Part shown: one piece after another, positions 11,876 through 22,607 of the stretch
Position numbering within the stretch: position 1 is the stretch's first letter
How the letters are laid out: each line of letters opens with the position of its first letter
Source: Hyphomicrobiales bacterium
GTDB lineage: Bacteria > Pseudomonadota > Alphaproteobacteria > Rhizobiales > Kaistiaceae
Assembly: GCA_024222895.1 (NCBI GenBank)
Contig: JAAEOR010001082.1
Span: forward strand, 1 to 45,136
Length of the DNA: 45,136 bases
Direction of reading: 5' to 3'
Notes under the pieces: model-generated
Databases searched by the model: none
Seen by the model: the letters and a program-made list of their open reading frames with translations, nothing else
What the model was told of the DNA's origin: nothing
Program-made: the position numbers and the translations under genes

Positions 11876-12358
11876 TCACCGTTCAGCCTCATCGCTGCCG
11901 ACGACGGCCTCTTCCGACAATTCGCCGACGAAGACTTCGAAATCGCGGGCTTCGCGGAAGTTCTTGTAGACTGACGCGAAACGGACAAACGCCACTGTGT
12001 CGAGGCCCCGGAGCCCTTCCATGACCAAGTGGCCGACCTTCTCCGATGGAACGTCGGATTCTCCGGAACTCTCCAGCTGCCGTACGATCCCGTTGAGCAT
12101 TCGTTCGACGCGATCGGGGTCCACCTGGCGCTTGCGCAGTGCGATCTGGACCGAGCGTGCAAGTTTGTCCCGATCGAACGGCACGCGACGATTGTTCTTC
12201 TTGATCACCATCAGCTCGCGCAATTGTACGCGCTCGAAAGTCGTAAAGCGGCCCCCGCAGTCCGTGCAAATTCGCCGGCGGCGGATCGCGGTATTGTCCT
12301 CGGACGGCCGCGAATCCTTAACTTGGGTGTCAAGATTGCCGCAAAACGGACATCGCAT
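11876..12358 (-). CDS. nrdR: Transcriptional repressor NrdR
   Basis: [45 protein letters not shown]: Zn ribbon plus ATP-cone. Confidence 0.96.
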   Translation of the reverse strand: MRCPFCGNLDTQVKDSRPSEDNTAIRRRRICTDCGGRFTTFERVQLRELMVIKKNNRRVPFDRDKLARSVQIALRKRQVDPDRVERMLNGIVRQLESSGESDVPSEKVGHLVMEGLRGLDTVAFVRFASVYKNFREARDFEVFVGELSEEAVVGSDEAER

Positions 12359-12380
12359 GGGCGGGGTTTCTTGATGCTTG

Positions 12381-13691
12381 TCAGTTGGAGTAGATCGGAA
12401 AGCGTGACGTCAAGGCATGAACCTTGCTCTTGACCGCGGCTTCGGTCAACGGAGCTGATCCGCCTTCGGATTGGGCCACTGCATCGAGCACCTCGGCAAT
12501 CAAATGCCCGACCTCCCGGAATTCGGCGATGCCGAAGCCACGCGTCGTGCAAGCCGGCGTCCCGAGCCGAATACCTGACGTGACGAAGGGCTTCTGCGGA
12601 TCGAACGGCACGCCGTTCTTGTTGCAGGTGAGCCCCGCCCGAACCAATGCCTTCTCGGAAACATTCCCCTTCAACCCCTTCGGCCGAAGGTCGACCAGCA
12701 TGAGGTGATTGTCCGTTCCACCGGATACGATATCGAAGCCACATCCGCGCAGCGTGTCGGCAAGCGCCCGAGCGTTGTCGACCACGGCCTTGGCGTACAC
12801 CTTGAAATCCGGCCTCATCGCCTCGCCAAAAGCCACCGCCTTTGCAGCGATCACATGCATCAGCGGTCCGCCCTGGAGGCCGGGAAACACAGCGGAATTG
12901 ACTTTCTTGGCAAGCGCCTCGTCCTCGGTGAGGATCAGCCCGCCACGGGGGCCTCGCAGCGACTTGTGGGTGGTCGACGTAACGATATGTGCATGTGGAA
13001 ACGGCGAGGGATGCACGCCGCCTGCCACGAGGCCGGCGAAATGAGCCATATCGACCATCAAATAGGCGCCGACCGAGTCCGCGATTTCGCGAAAACGCTT
13101 GAAATCCCATACTCGCGAATAGGCAGTGCCACCCGCTATGATCAGCTTCGGTCGGGATGCCTTCGCGATCCGCTCTACCTCGTCATAGTCAATCAGGTGA
13201 TCGTCGCGGCGAACCCCGTAGGGTGCAACGTTGAACCATTTGCCCGACAGATTCACCGTCGATCCGTGTGTCAGATGACCACCGGCGGCCAAGTCAAGTC
13301 CCATGAATGTGTCACCGGGCTTGAGCAAGGCCAGAAACACGGCCTGGTTCATCTGGCTTCCAGAATTCGGCTGGACATTGGCAAAAGCACAGCCAAACAG
13401 CGTCTTGGCGCGCTCGATCGCCAAGCTTTCTGCGATATCGACAAATTCGCAACCACCATAGTAGCGACGACCAGGGTAGCCCTCGGCATACTTGTTGGTC
13501 AGGACCGAGCCCTGTGCCTCAAGCACCGCTCTCGACACGATGTTCTCCGAAGCGATCAGCTCAATATCGTCCCGCTGGCGTTTGAGCTCGCCGGCGATGA
13601 CGTCGGCAATCTCCGGATCGCTGTCTTCGACACCCCGGGTGAAGAAGTCCCAGTCTGCGGACTGATCGATGGCGGTATTGGTCACGGACAT
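12381..13691 (-). CDS. glyA: Serine hydroxymethyltransferase
   Basis: [53 protein letters not shown]; start chosen at MSVTNTAID. Confidence 0.96.
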   Translation of the reverse strand: MSVTNTAIDQSADWDFFTRGVEDSDPEIADVIAGELKRQRDDIELIASENIVSRAVLEAQGSVLTNKYAEGYPGRRYYGGCEFVDIAESLAIERAKTLFGCAFANVQPNSGSQMNQAVFLALLKPGDTFMGLDLAAGGHLTHGSTVNLSGKWFNVAPYGVRRDDHLIDYDEVERIAKASRPKLIIAGGTAYSRVWDFKRFREIADSVGAYLMVDMAHFAGLVAGGVHPSPFPHAHIVTSTTHKSLRGPRGGLILTEDEALAKKVNSAVFPGLQGGPLMHVIAAKAVAFGEAMRPDFKVYAKAVVDNARALADTLRGCGFDIVSGGTDNHLMLVDLRPKGLKGNVSEKALVRAGLTCNKNGVPFDPQKPFVTSGIRLGTPACTTRGFGIAEFREVGHLIAEVLDAVAQSEGGSAPLTEAAVKSKVHALTSRFPIYSN

Positions 13692-13769
13692 GACGCCAAT
13701 GTTCCTGAGGATGGATGGTTGCGGATTCAAGAAGGCATGAGGCCGAACGAGGTTCGGTTACCACAAACA

Positions 13770-13808
13770 CACACAGCGCGCCAAGGACGAGCCCCGACGC
13801 GCTGTGTG
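13770..13808 (-). terminator. Hairpin downstream of the L,D-transpeptidase gene, possible terminator
   Basis: 11-bp perfect stem CACACAGCGCG ... CGCGCTGTGTG lying 20-58 bp past the stop codon; only a weak T-rich stretch (TGTTTGTGG) follows on the minus strand. Confidence 0.55.
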
Positions 13809-13827
13809 GTATCAGATGCCGTTGCGA

Positions 13828-15111
13828 CTAGAGCTGGGTGCCCACCTGCGAGGCGTACTGTTCCAGCCCATCGAGGCCATAGATGTCGTTGCGGAAGTGA
13901 ACGACCCCGTCACCCATCGCCCAGGCGGTGAAATACGTCCAGTGGACCGGGACACGTTTCGTCAACGGGACATCGAGACGTTCGCCGTTGCGATACATCT
14001 GGTCAACCTGTTCGCGGCCCCATCCCTGCGTGTCTCGCAGCAACCAGCCGATCAACTCGCGTACGTTCTGGACCCGCACGCAACCCGAGGAATCGAAACG
14101 ATATTCTTCGTTGAACAGGCCCTTGGCAGGCGTATCGTGCATGTACACACCATCCTTGTTGTGGAAGTTGATGCGTACCTGACCGAGCGAATTAAAATCA
14201 CCCGGGTCCTGTCGGAACATGTAGTTCGTCGCCTCGTCGGAATGCCAGTCCACCTGGCTTGAGAAGAGCTCCGAGCCCTGCTGGTTGTATATGCGAATCC
14301 GATAGTCTTCCAGATAACCGGGATCGCTCTGCATCTTTGGAATCAGGTCGCGGCGAATAATGCTGGCCGGGACGGTCCAGAAGGGATTGAAGTTCACTTC
14401 GTGAATTGCGCTGGACAGGATCGGCGACGGCCGGTCGACCTTGCCGACGACGGCGGTGTGGCGCTGCGCAACGTAACCGTTCTCGACTGCCTCGATCTGG
14501 GCCGCGGGAATATTCACCATCACGAATCGCTCACTCAGCTTCCCTGTGAGCATCTGAAGGCGAGTCATGTTGGTGGCAAGCTGATTGAGCCGGACGGTTG
14601 CGGGCACATTGAGCGCTGCGAAGGTCGAATTGCCCACAATCCCATCGGCCGGAATCCCGTGCCGGGCCTGGAAGCGCTTGACAGAGGCATCAACATAGGA
14701 GTCGAACGCATTCGATACGCCCAGCGTCGCGTCGAGATCGCCGGAGATGATCAATCGCTGCCGCAGAGCAGCCACCGGCGCCCCGCTGGCACCAATCCGC
14801 ACGACCTGCTCGGCTGGAACCATCGGCCATCCGCCACGCGCCACGATATCGGAGTAGCTGGCAATCGCCAGGCTGACCGACTCGACCGTGGCCGGCGACA
14901 GGATCGGCGCGTTCGTTCGGACTTCAGGCGCGCTGACCACCGCCGTGTCGAAACCATCGGACCATTCCGTGGCCCGCTGCCGCAAAACATCCTGGATCGG
15001 GTCTTGCGCGGCCGCAGTATCGAGCCAAAATCCGGATGCGACAGCGGCAACACACGCCGACACGGCCACAAAGCCGGACAATGTTCTGCTTGTTCTCATT
15101 GATCGATCCAT
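13828..15111 (-). CDS. L,D-transpeptidase (YkuD domain, with peptidoglycan-binding domain)
   Basis: VDASVKRFQARHGIPADGIVGNSTFAALN (PG-binding), YMHDTPAKGLFNEEYRFDSSGCVRVQNVREL (YkuD HxxxxxSxGCxR). Confidence 0.9.
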   Translation of the reverse strand: MDRSMRTSRTLSGFVAVSACVAAVASGFWLDTAAAQDPIQDVLRQRATEWSDGFDTAVVSAPEVRTNAPILSPATVESVSLAIASYSDIVARGGWPMVPAEQVVRIGASGAPVAALRQRLIISGDLDATLGVSNAFDSYVDASVKRFQARHGIPADGIVGNSTFAALNVPATVRLNQLATNMTRLQMLTGKLSERFVMVNIPAAQIEAVENGYVAQRHTAVVGKVDRPSPILSSAIHEVNFNPFWTVPASIIRRDLIPKMQSDPGYLEDYRIRIYNQQGSELFSSQVDWHSDEATNYMFRQDPGDFNSLGQVRINFHNKDGVYMHDTPAKGLFNEEYRFDSSGCVRVQNVRELIGWLLRDTQGWGREQVDQMYRNGERLDVPLTKRVPVHWTYFTAWAMGDGVVHFRNDIYGLDGLEQYASQVGTQL

Positions 15112-15414
15112 TCACCCACCACCCGGCGTTCTCGTTCATAGGCTCGGGATTCCGAAACTCAGCGAGACGCCGCTGGCATTGCATGAACCGGCAAAACCGA
15201 CGGTCATCCTCAAGCAATCGAAGCCCAGACACCCACACTGCGCACCATATTCCTTTCTGCGGGTTAATATGGCGCTTTCGTGTCTGACCTCTACGGTGGC
15301 GCAGTTCCATGCAATGACTGTGGCACCATTGCCACGCATACCGAACCGGCCTGGGGAAAGGGTTTGCGATCAACCGTCGGCCGCGCGGGTTTGAAGTGCG
15401 CTCAACCAAAGTGA

Positions 15415-15927
15415 CTACAAGCGGTAGAGGATCTGGTCGGTCCAGAAGCGCTCAAGTCGTTGCAGGGATTGATTCAATGCCCGGAAGTCCTCTGGCGCAA
15501 TGCCACCGATCTGGTGAATCGAGCGGATATGGCGGTCGTACAGGTCGTTGACGATATTGGCGACCTCCTGTCCCTTTTCCGTAAGGCTCACCCGCACCGA
15601 CCGCCGGTCCATCCGCGAGCGGCGGTGATGGATGTAGCCCATTTCGACCAGCTTTTTCAGATTGTAGGACACGTTTGAACCGAGATAGTAGCCGCGCGTG
15701 CGCAGTTCGCCTGCGGTCAGTTCGGCCTCGCCGATGTTGAACAGCAGCAGGGCCTGAACTGCATTGACATCCGATCGTTCGGACCTCTCGAATTCGTCCT
15801 TGATGACGTCGAGCAGGCGCCGGTGGAGCCTTTCGACGAGCGTGAGCGCCTCGAGATAAAGCGGCTTGATATCCGCCCCCTCCGTCGACGGGGGAGCAAC
15901 TTCGGTCACCCTCTTCAGGTTGGTCAT
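15415..15927 (-). CDS. MarR-family winged-helix regulator, LdtR-like
   Basis: 170 aa; ELRTRGYYLGSNVSYNLKKLVEMGYIHHRRSRMDRRSVRVSLTEKGQEVANIV; directly upstream of an L,D-transpeptidase as in the Liberibacter/Rhizobiales ldtR-ldtP arrangement. Confidence 0.82.
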   Translation of the reverse strand: MTNLKRVTEVAPPSTEGADIKPLYLEALTLVERLHRRLLDVIKDEFERSERSDVNAVQALLLFNIGEAELTAGELRTRGYYLGSNVSYNLKKLVEMGYIHHRRSRMDRRSVRVSLTEKGQEVANIVNDLYDRHIRSIHQIGGIAPEDFRALNQSLQRLERFWTDQILYRL

Positions 15928-16094
15928 TTCTAGTGCGCCTCTCTGTTTCCCGGCAGGTTCAGCCCACCTGGTTGAGACACACGCTAGTCGCCTTCGCTGA
16001 AAATCCGCTTAAACTTCAAGATTAACCGTGCCTTACCGGAACGTAGGGGATTCGATGGATTAGTTGGATGTATCGTCTTTGATATTTCAGATAG

Positions 16095-16529
16095 TTACGC
16101 CTTTTTTTTCCCCGGCCCCGCCAACACGCGACGCTCCAGTATGTATAACATCAGGTATACAGCCAGCGTGACGCTGTGGAAGACGACGATCAGGGTGTCA
16201 CTTCCGAATACGCCGATGAACAGCGTGTGCATGGCGACCACGGCAAGGGCGGCATAGATCCAAACGACATTGCCCCAGGCCACCCGCTGCCAGAGCCCGA
16301 CAGCCGCGACAAGGTCGACTACGGCAAGATGCATCGTCGCCAGCTTCCAGTCCGTCGTCATGGCCTCGAAACTGCCGACCGAACTCTGGGTTAGACCAAG
16401 GATTACCGCCCAATGCCGAAGCCCCAGCAGCATCATGACGATTGCGATTCCGCGCCCGTAAATGGCCAGGATCAGGGCCGCGCGGTCTTCGCTCTGCTGA
16501 CTTGAGGTATCGTTTTCTTTAATCGTCAT
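16095..16529 (-). CDS. Small integral membrane protein (DUF6163-like)
   Basis: 144 aa with four hydrophobic segments (RGIAIVMMLLGLRHW, VDLVAAVGLW, VVWIYAALAVVAMHTLFIGVF, VTLAVYLMLYIL). Confidence 0.6.
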   Translation of the reverse strand: MTIKENDTSSQQSEDRAALILAIYGRGIAIVMMLLGLRHWAVILGLTQSSVGSFEAMTTDWKLATMHLAVVDLVAAVGLWQRVAWGNVVWIYAALAVVAMHTLFIGVFGSDTLIVVFHSVTLAVYLMLYILERRVLAGPGKKKA

Positions 16530-16668
16530 TTCGAAACCATTGCAAACCCGCTAATGACGGCGGTGTTGGGGACGCATACACGGCGTTCGATGAACTGACC
16601 AGTCGCCGGAACATACGCCTTCGGGTCACACCGCGTTCGTGTTGCGACAGCCAGGGGAGGAAATTGCC

Positions 16669-17709
16669 ATGACCACGCCGGCGCCACCGTTATCCACCGG
16701 ATTCCCGCATGACCATGACTTGACCGACATTCTCCAGGGACGGCGAATGCGCCGCAATCGCCAGACTGATTGGTCACGAAGTCTCGTTCGCGAGTCGACC
16801 CTGACCGTTGGCGACCTGATCTGGCCGATCTTCCTCGTAGAGGGGACGGCCATTCGGCAACCTGTCGAGTCCTTGCCTGACGTGAGCCGGATGTCGGTCG
16901 ACGAGGCCGTGACGGCAACCCGCGAGGCTTCGGATCTCGGTATCCCCGCGGTCGCTCTCTTTCCGTACACCGATCCGGCACTCCGGGACGAAAGCGCATC
17001 AGAGGCCCTCAATCCGCAGAATCTGGTCTGCAGGGCCTGCCGGGCGATCAAGACATCAGGCTCCGACATCGGTGTGATCACAGATGTGGCGCTCGATCCG
17101 TATACGAGCCACGGCCAGGACGGATTGATGGTTGGAAACGAGATCGTCAACGATCCTTCGGTCGCCCACATGGCCGTACAATCGATCATCCAGGCAGAGG
17201 CCGGAGCCGATGTCATTGCGCCGTCCGACATGATGGACGGTCGCGTCGGTGCCATCCGCCGAGCGCTTGACGGTGCAGGCTTCTCCAATACCCAGATCAT
17301 GGCGTATTCGGCCAAGTTCGCATCGTCTTTCTACGGGCCGTTTCGCGACGCGGTCGGCTCGTCCGCTACCTTGAAGGGCGACAAGCGCACATACCAGCTG
17401 GATCCCGCAAACGGCGACGAGGCTCTCCGCGAAGTGGCGCTTGACGTGTCCGAAGGAGCCGACATGGTCATGGTCAAGCCCGGCCTGCCCTATCTGGACA
17501 TCCTCTATCGCACCAAGCAGGCTTTTCAACTGCCTACCTTTGCCTATCAAGTGTCGGGAGAATACGCGATGATCCGGGCCGCGGCGGCGAATGGCTGGAT
17601 CGATGAAGAAAGCGCCATGATGGAAAGTCTTCTGGCCTTCAAACGCGCCGGGGCCGACGGGGTTCTGAGCTATTTTGCTCCGATGGCAGCGCAGATTCTC
17701 AACCGGTAG
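16669..17709 (+). CDS. hemB: Delta-aminolevulinic acid dehydratase (porphobilinogen synthase)
   Basis: RMRRNRQTDWSRSLVRES, DVALDPYTSHGQDG, IAPSDMMDGRVGAIR, SAKFASSFYGPFRDA, MVKPGLPYLDI, YQVSGEYAM. Confidence 0.96.
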   Translation: MTTPAPPLSTGFPHDHDLTDILQGRRMRRNRQTDWSRSLVRESTLTVGDLIWPIFLVEGTAIRQPVESLPDVSRMSVDEAVTATREASDLGIPAVALFPYTDPALRDESASEALNPQNLVCRACRAIKTSGSDIGVITDVALDPYTSHGQDGLMVGNEIVNDPSVAHMAVQSIIQAEAGADVIAPSDMMDGRVGAIRRALDGAGFSNTQIMAYSAKFASSFYGPFRDAVGSSATLKGDKRTYQLDPANGDEALREVALDVSEGADMVMVKPGLPYLDILYRTKQAFQLPTFAYQVSGEYAMIRAAAANGWIDEESAMMESLLAFKRAGADGVLSYFAPMAAQILNR

Positions 17710-17829
17710 AGCAGACTATTGCCCAGGCGATGATGAACCGCCGAAAGACTGCGCGACGCTTGCTTATCAGGGCCGAGACGATCATTCTTGCCGCGGCGTG
17801 GGTGGCCCAGGACCCGGGGGAGGTCAGGA

Positions 17830-18321
17830 ATGAGTGACGACGCAAGGCGGGCGGAGTATGCCGTCTTCAGCCCGGATGCGCATCCGGAACTCTACGAGGG
17901 GATTCTATCGAAGCGCGTCGTGGCTTTCGTCATTGACGCAATCATCGTGATCCTGCTGCTGATCCCGGCCGGACTGGTCGTCTTCATCGTCGGTGTCATC
18001 ACACTTGGCTTGGGGTTCGTCCTCTACGCGGCTCTTTTTGCAATCGTCGCGCTTGGCTATGTTGGATTGACGCTCGGCGGACCCCAGGCGGCAACAATCG
18101 GAATGCGCGTGACGGCGACCGAAATGCGAACCTGGAGCGGCGGGCTTCCGTTCCCGACACTGGCCATCTTGCACGCGTTGGTCTTCTGGTTCTCCATCGG
18201 GCTGCTTACGCCGATCGTCCTGCTGGTCGGGCTGTTCACCCGTCGTCGCCAATTGCTCCATGACCTGCTGCTCGGCACGCTGGTTCTCAATTCCGTCCCG
18301 CTGCGTGCACTCGACGGCTGA
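17830..18321 (+). CDS. RDD family membrane protein
   Basis: MSDDARRAEYAVFSPDAHPELYEGILSKRVVAFVIDAIIVILLLIPAG ... RRRQLLHDLLLGTLVL; RDD topology. Confidence 0.8.
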   Translation: MSDDARRAEYAVFSPDAHPELYEGILSKRVVAFVIDAIIVILLLIPAGLVVFIVGVITLGLGFVLYAALFAIVALGYVGLTLGGPQAATIGMRVTATEMRTWSGGLPFPTLAILHALVFWFSIGLLTPIVLLVGLFTRRRQLLHDLLLGTLVLNSVPLRALDG

Positions 18322-18403
18322 TGTTCTGCTTCAAACGAAGCCGGGCCGTTCATTCTTTTGAGCGTCGCTCGACAGTCGACATGGTCCGAGGCAGATAACC
18401 GCG

Positions 18404-20239
18404 ATGGCAGCGCTAGACGTAATGATGTGGCTGACCTTCGCGATGATTATCGGGATGGTGGTAGCTTTTGCGAGCGAGCGATGGTCGATCGAGCTTATCT
18501 CGATTGCCTCACTCGTCGCCTGGCTGGCCCTTTTCTGGGCCGGCCCGATGACAATGGGCGTGACCAGCCCGCTCAACCCCGATGACCTGCTGGCCGGTTT
18601 CTCCAATCAGGCGCTGGTCACCGTCCTGGCGATGCTCGTCGTCGGTCAGGGTTTGTTCCAAACCGACGCTCTGGAGCGGCCGACCGCGCTGCTTGCCCGC
18701 TATGGCAGCAAGACCGGCATGGGGTCGGTGGTTCTGATTCTGTTTGTCGTCATGGTGACCAGCGCCGTTGTGAACGACACGCCGGTCGTGGTGATGTTTT
18801 TGCCGATCATCAGTGCGATTGCCGCCGCGCGCGGCATTGCAACGTCGAAAGTGCTGATTCCGTTGAGTTTTGCCGCGCTGCTCGGAGGTAAGACGACGTT
18901 GATCGGAACGTCGACAAACCTGCTCGCGGCCGGTGTGGCCGAGAAGGCCGGTGGACTCATGATCAGCTTCTTCGAGTTCACTGTTCCGGCCGTGATCATG
19001 GCGGTTTTCGGCTTTGCCTATGTGGCCCTGGTGTTGCCGCGCATCCTGCCGGCCAGGGCGGGCATGGCCGATCAGATGACCGGCGGCAGCGGCAAACAGT
19101 TCATTGCACAGATCGACGTGACGTATGGCCATCCGCTGGCTGGAATGAGCTCCGTGTCCGGTATGTTCCCTGCGTTGAAGGACATGACGGTCCGCCTCGT
19201 GCAACGAGGCGAGCACCCATTCCTGCCCCCATTTGAGAACCTCATGCTCAGGCCGGGTGATACGGTCATCGTCGCTGCCACGCGCAACGCTCTGACTCGG
19301 GCGATCTCCGAGGGCGCCGCGACGCCGACCCGTGACTCTCCCGAAACTGAAGGCGACGCAGCGTCCGCGATGCCGACCAAGAATGTGACCTTGGCCGAGG
19401 CAGTGGTTGCGCCAGGGTCACGGCTTATTGGCCGAACAATCGAACAGGCGGCCATCCATCTGGAAACCGGTACGGTCGTGCTGGGGGTCGAGCGCCGCAG
19501 TCGAATGCCCCGCATGCCGCTCAGCGATATCCGCCTGGAGGCCGGCGACGTGCTTCTCGTCGGCGGGACGCGCGAGGCCATCGAAGGTCTACGGATCAAT
19601 CGCGACCTTCTGCTCCTCGAATGGTCGGCTGCGGATCTGCCGACGCGCCGCTACGCCAAACGGGCCCTTGTGATATTTGCGGCTATGGTGGTCTACGCAG
19701 CCAGCGGTATCGGGCCGATCGTCATCGGCGCGCTGGCAGCCGCGTTTGCCATGATCGCTTTTGGTTGTCTCAACATCCGCCAGGCCATGCGCGCCTTCGA
19801 CCATCGGATCTTTCTGATGGTTGGCGCTTCGCTCGCCGCCGCAACAGCGCTGGAGGCCACCGGTGGAGCCGTGTTCGTTGCTGATGCGGCAATCTCGCTG
19901 GTGATCGACTATCCGGTCAGTGTTACGCTATCGGTGCTGTTCCTGGTGGTTGCTGTGCTGACCAACGTCCTCAGCAACAATGCGACAGCGGTGCTGTTCA
20001 CCCCGATCGCGCTCCAACTCGCCCTGAAGACGGGCAACGACCCCCTGCCCTTCGTGGTTGCCGTGATCCTCGCGGCCAGTTGCGCGTTTGCCTCGCCGAT
20101 CGGCTATCAAACCAATCTGCTGGTGATGGGCCCTGGCCACTACCGCTTCCGCGACTATCTGATCGGGGGCTCGCCCCTCGTCCTGCTGATGTGGGTAGTC
20201 TACAGCTTTGTCGGTCCCTGGTATTATGATCTGTGGTGA
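18404..20239 (+). CDS. SLC13/DASS-family permease with two RCK_C (TrkA-C) domains
   Basis: 611 aa; TM halves (NDTPVVVMFLPI; LGGKTTLIGTSTNLL; NNATAVLFTPI; ASPIGYQTNLLVMGPG) flanking two TrkA-C-like regions (LMLRPGDTVIVAATRNAL; DIRLEAGDVLLVGGTREAI). Confidence 0.87.
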   Translation: MAALDVMMWLTFAMIIGMVVAFASERWSIELISIASLVAWLALFWAGPMTMGVTSPLNPDDLLAGFSNQALVTVLAMLVVGQGLFQTDALERPTALLARYGSKTGMGSVVLILFVVMVTSAVVNDTPVVVMFLPIISAIAAARGIATSKVLIPLSFAALLGGKTTLIGTSTNLLAAGVAEKAGGLMISFFEFTVPAVIMAVFGFAYVALVLPRILPARAGMADQMTGGSGKQFIAQIDVTYGHPLAGMSSVSGMFPALKDMTVRLVQRGEHPFLPPFENLMLRPGDTVIVAATRNALTRAISEGAATPTRDSPETEGDAASAMPTKNVTLAEAVVAPGSRLIGRTIEQAAIHLETGTVVLGVERRSRMPRMPLSDIRLEAGDVLLVGGTREAIEGLRINRDLLLLEWSAADLPTRRYAKRALVIFAAMVVYAASGIGPIVIGALAAAFAMIAFGCLNIRQAMRAFDHRIFLMVGASLAAATALEATGGAVFVADAAISLVIDYPVSVTLSVLFLVVAVLTNVLSNNATAVLFTPIALQLALKTGNDPLPFVVAVILAASCAFASPIGYQTNLLVMGPGHYRFRDYLIGGSPLVLLMWVVYSFVGPWYYDLW

Positions 20240-20260
20240 CTCTGCGCGAACCGATCCGGC

Positions 20261-21007
20261 ATGACCCACCAGCCAACTGACACACCGCAGTTCTATCTGA
20301 CAGCCCCGGCACCGTGCCCTTATCTGGAGGGCCGGCAGGAACGAAAGGTGTTTACCCATCTGGTCGGCGAGCGTGCTGCAGCGCTCAACGACCTTCTCAC
20401 CCAGGGCGGTTTCCGTCGCAGCCAGAACATAGCCTATCGCCCCGCCTGCGAAAGCTGCCGCGCCTGTATCTCGGTGCGCTGCGTCGTCGACAATTTTTCC
20501 ATGACCCGAAACATGCGCCGGGTGATGCGCCGCAATCGCGACCTGATCGGTACTGGAGTCGCCGCCAGCCCATCATCGGACCAGTACAATCTGTTCCGCC
20601 GCTATCTCGATTCTCGCCATTCCGAGGGAGGCATGGCCGACATGACCGTTCTCGACTATGCGATGATGGTCGGTGAATCCTTTGTCAGCACCGAGGTCCA
20701 TGAATACCGCTTCCGCGGTCCCGATAGCGCTTTTACCGGGCGCGGCGAAGGACCGCTCATCGGCATGGCACTGACCGACGTCCTGGCCGACGGTCTGTCG
20801 ATGGTCTACTCATTCTACGATCCCGACTACGCCGATCGCAGCCTCGGCACCTATATGATCCTCGACCACATCGCGCGCGCCAGAAAAATGGGACTGCCCT
20901 ATGTCTATCTCGGCTACTGGGTCGAGGGATCACCCAAGATGGACTACAAGCGCCGGTTCCGCCCTCAGGACCATCTGATGGCCCGCGGATGGACCCGCGT
21001 CGATTAG
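20261..21007 (+). CDS. bpt: Aspartate/glutamate leucyltransferase or arginyltransferase (Bpt/Ate family)
   Basis: [47 protein letters not shown], [25 protein letters not shown] C terminus. Confidence 0.92.
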   Translation: MTHQPTDTPQFYLTAPAPCPYLEGRQERKVFTHLVGERAAALNDLLTQGGFRRSQNIAYRPACESCRACISVRCVVDNFSMTRNMRRVMRRNRDLIGTGVAASPSSDQYNLFRRYLDSRHSEGGMADMTVLDYAMMVGESFVSTEVHEYRFRGPDSAFTGRGEGPLIGMALTDVLADGLSMVYSFYDPDYADRSLGTYMILDHIARARKMGLPYVYLGYWVEGSPKMDYKRRFRPQDHLMARGWTRVD

Positions 21008-21172
21008 TCCGAACTGCTCACACTCCCTGCGGTCTGCGCCGACTCACGCCTCGGCAGCGCCGAAGAAGTCCGAAGCTCGCATCGGGATACGGTCAAGCCT
21101 TTCGACGCGCTCCGTTGCGCGCTTCAGGCGGCCCGAAGGGTTGCAGATGACACGGTGCGTGTGACATGCAGC

Positions 21173-21838
21173 CTAAAGGCGCTCGGCGACGCCGGGGATC
21201 AGCGGGACGAAGCGAACGTCGGCCAGGATGGTTTCCTTAACGCCGGCTTCGGTCCGCACAAATCGCTTGAGCTGCTGAACGCCGGACGGCGGTCCAACGG
21301 GCGCCACGAGGATGCCGCCCGTTCGAAGCTGGTCGAACAATGCCTGCGGCACAGCGTCGGCGGCAGCGGTCACCACGATCTTGTCGAACGGTGCATGCTC
21401 GGGCCAGCCCTCGGTTCCATCCGAGGCAGCGGTGGTGATGTTGTCGAGGCGGAGTGTCTTGAATCGCGACTCGGCCGTGCTGACAAGGGTGCGGAACCGG
21501 TCGATCGTGTAGACGTGGCTGGACAGCTTGGCGAGAACGGCCGCCTGGTAGCCGCTGCCGGTTCCAATCTCGAGAATCCGATCCTCGACCTGCGGGTCCA
21601 ACGCCATGGTCATCATGCCAACGATGACCGGTGCGGAGATTGTCTGGCCGCATTCGATCGGCAAGGCTCGCTCGGCATAAGCCTCACTCCGAGTCTCGGC
21701 TTCGACAAACACGTCCCTTGGCACAGCTTCAATCGCCGAAACAACCCGCTGATCCGTGATGCCGACGCGGCGTAGCCGCAACAGCAGTTCGGCGATGCGA
21801 ACCCGGCGCTCCTCCGGGTCGATGTCCGGCATGATCAA
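21173..21838 (-). CDS. pcm: Protein-L-isoaspartate O-methyltransferase
   Basis: [55 protein letters not shown]. Confidence 0.93.
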   Translation of the reverse strand: MIMPDIDPEERRVRIAELLLRLRRVGITDQRVVSAIEAVPRDVFVEAETRSEAYAERALPIECGQTISAPVIVGMMTMALDPQVEDRILEIGTGSGYQAAVLAKLSSHVYTIDRFRTLVSTAESRFKTLRLDNITTAASDGTEGWPEHAPFDKIVVTAAADAVPQALFDQLRTGGILVAPVGPPSGVQQLKRFVRTEAGVKETILADVRFVPLIPGVAERL

Positions 21839-22602
21839 ACGTCTCCGTTGAAGTGCTGTCGCAACCCCTCGCGGAGGTCGTGGGCGGTCATATCCAGGCG
21901 CAACGGCGTCAGGGAGATGGCACCGTCCTTGAGCGCCTCAAGATCCGTTCCCGGCATGATGTCGGGCCGGGCACGGCGGTAGGCCAGCCAGTAGTATGGA
22001 TTGCCACGACCATCGGTCCGCTCGTCGATATGCAGTCCGTGGGTGAGTTTGCCCTGCGCCGCTACCATGAGGCCACTTACGGCGTCCGGAGCCCGATTGG
22101 GGAAGTTGATATTGTAGAGCACCGCATCGGGAAATCCGAAATCGATCAGCCTCCGGATGAGGTCGGGCCCGTGAGCCTCGGCGGTTTCCCAAGGAATCTG
22201 GCGCACCCCCTCTTCGAACGTGTAGGCTTGGCTGAGAGCGATCGACGGAGCACCGAGCAGGGTGCCCTCCATCGCCCCCGCAACCGTGCCGGAATAGGTT
22301 ACATCGTCCGCAATGTTCTGGCCCGAATTGACGCCGGACAGAACCAGATCCGGCAGGCCACCGAGGATGCGTCGTACCGCCATGATCACGCAGTCGGTCG
22401 GGGTGCCGCGCAGTGCGAATTTCTTCTCGCTTACCTGACGAAGCCGCAACGGGTCGCTTAACGACAGCGAGTGCGACAGGCCGCTCTGGTCGGTTTCCGG
22501 CGCCACAGTCCATATGTCGTCCGATAGCTCGGCCGCGATCCTTTCCAGGACTTCAAGTCCCGGTGCGTGGATCCCGTCGTCATTGGTGATGAGAATGCGC
22601 AT
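21835..22602 (-). CDS. surE: 5'-nucleotidase SurE
   Basis: [49 protein letters not shown]. Confidence 0.96.
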   Translation of the reverse strand: MRILITNDDGIHAPGLEVLERIAAELSDDIWTVAPETDQSGLSHSLSLSDPLRLRQVSEKKFALRGTPTDCVIMAVRRILGGLPDLVLSGVNSGQNIADDVTYSGTVAGAMEGTLLGAPSIALSQAYTFEEGVRQIPWETAEAHGPDLIRRLIDFGFPDAVLYNINFPNRAPDAVSGLMVAAQGKLTHGLHIDERTDGRGNPYYWLAYRRARPDIMPGTDLEALKDGAISLTPLRLDMTAHDLREGLRQHFNGDV

Positions 22603-22607
22603 GACGA

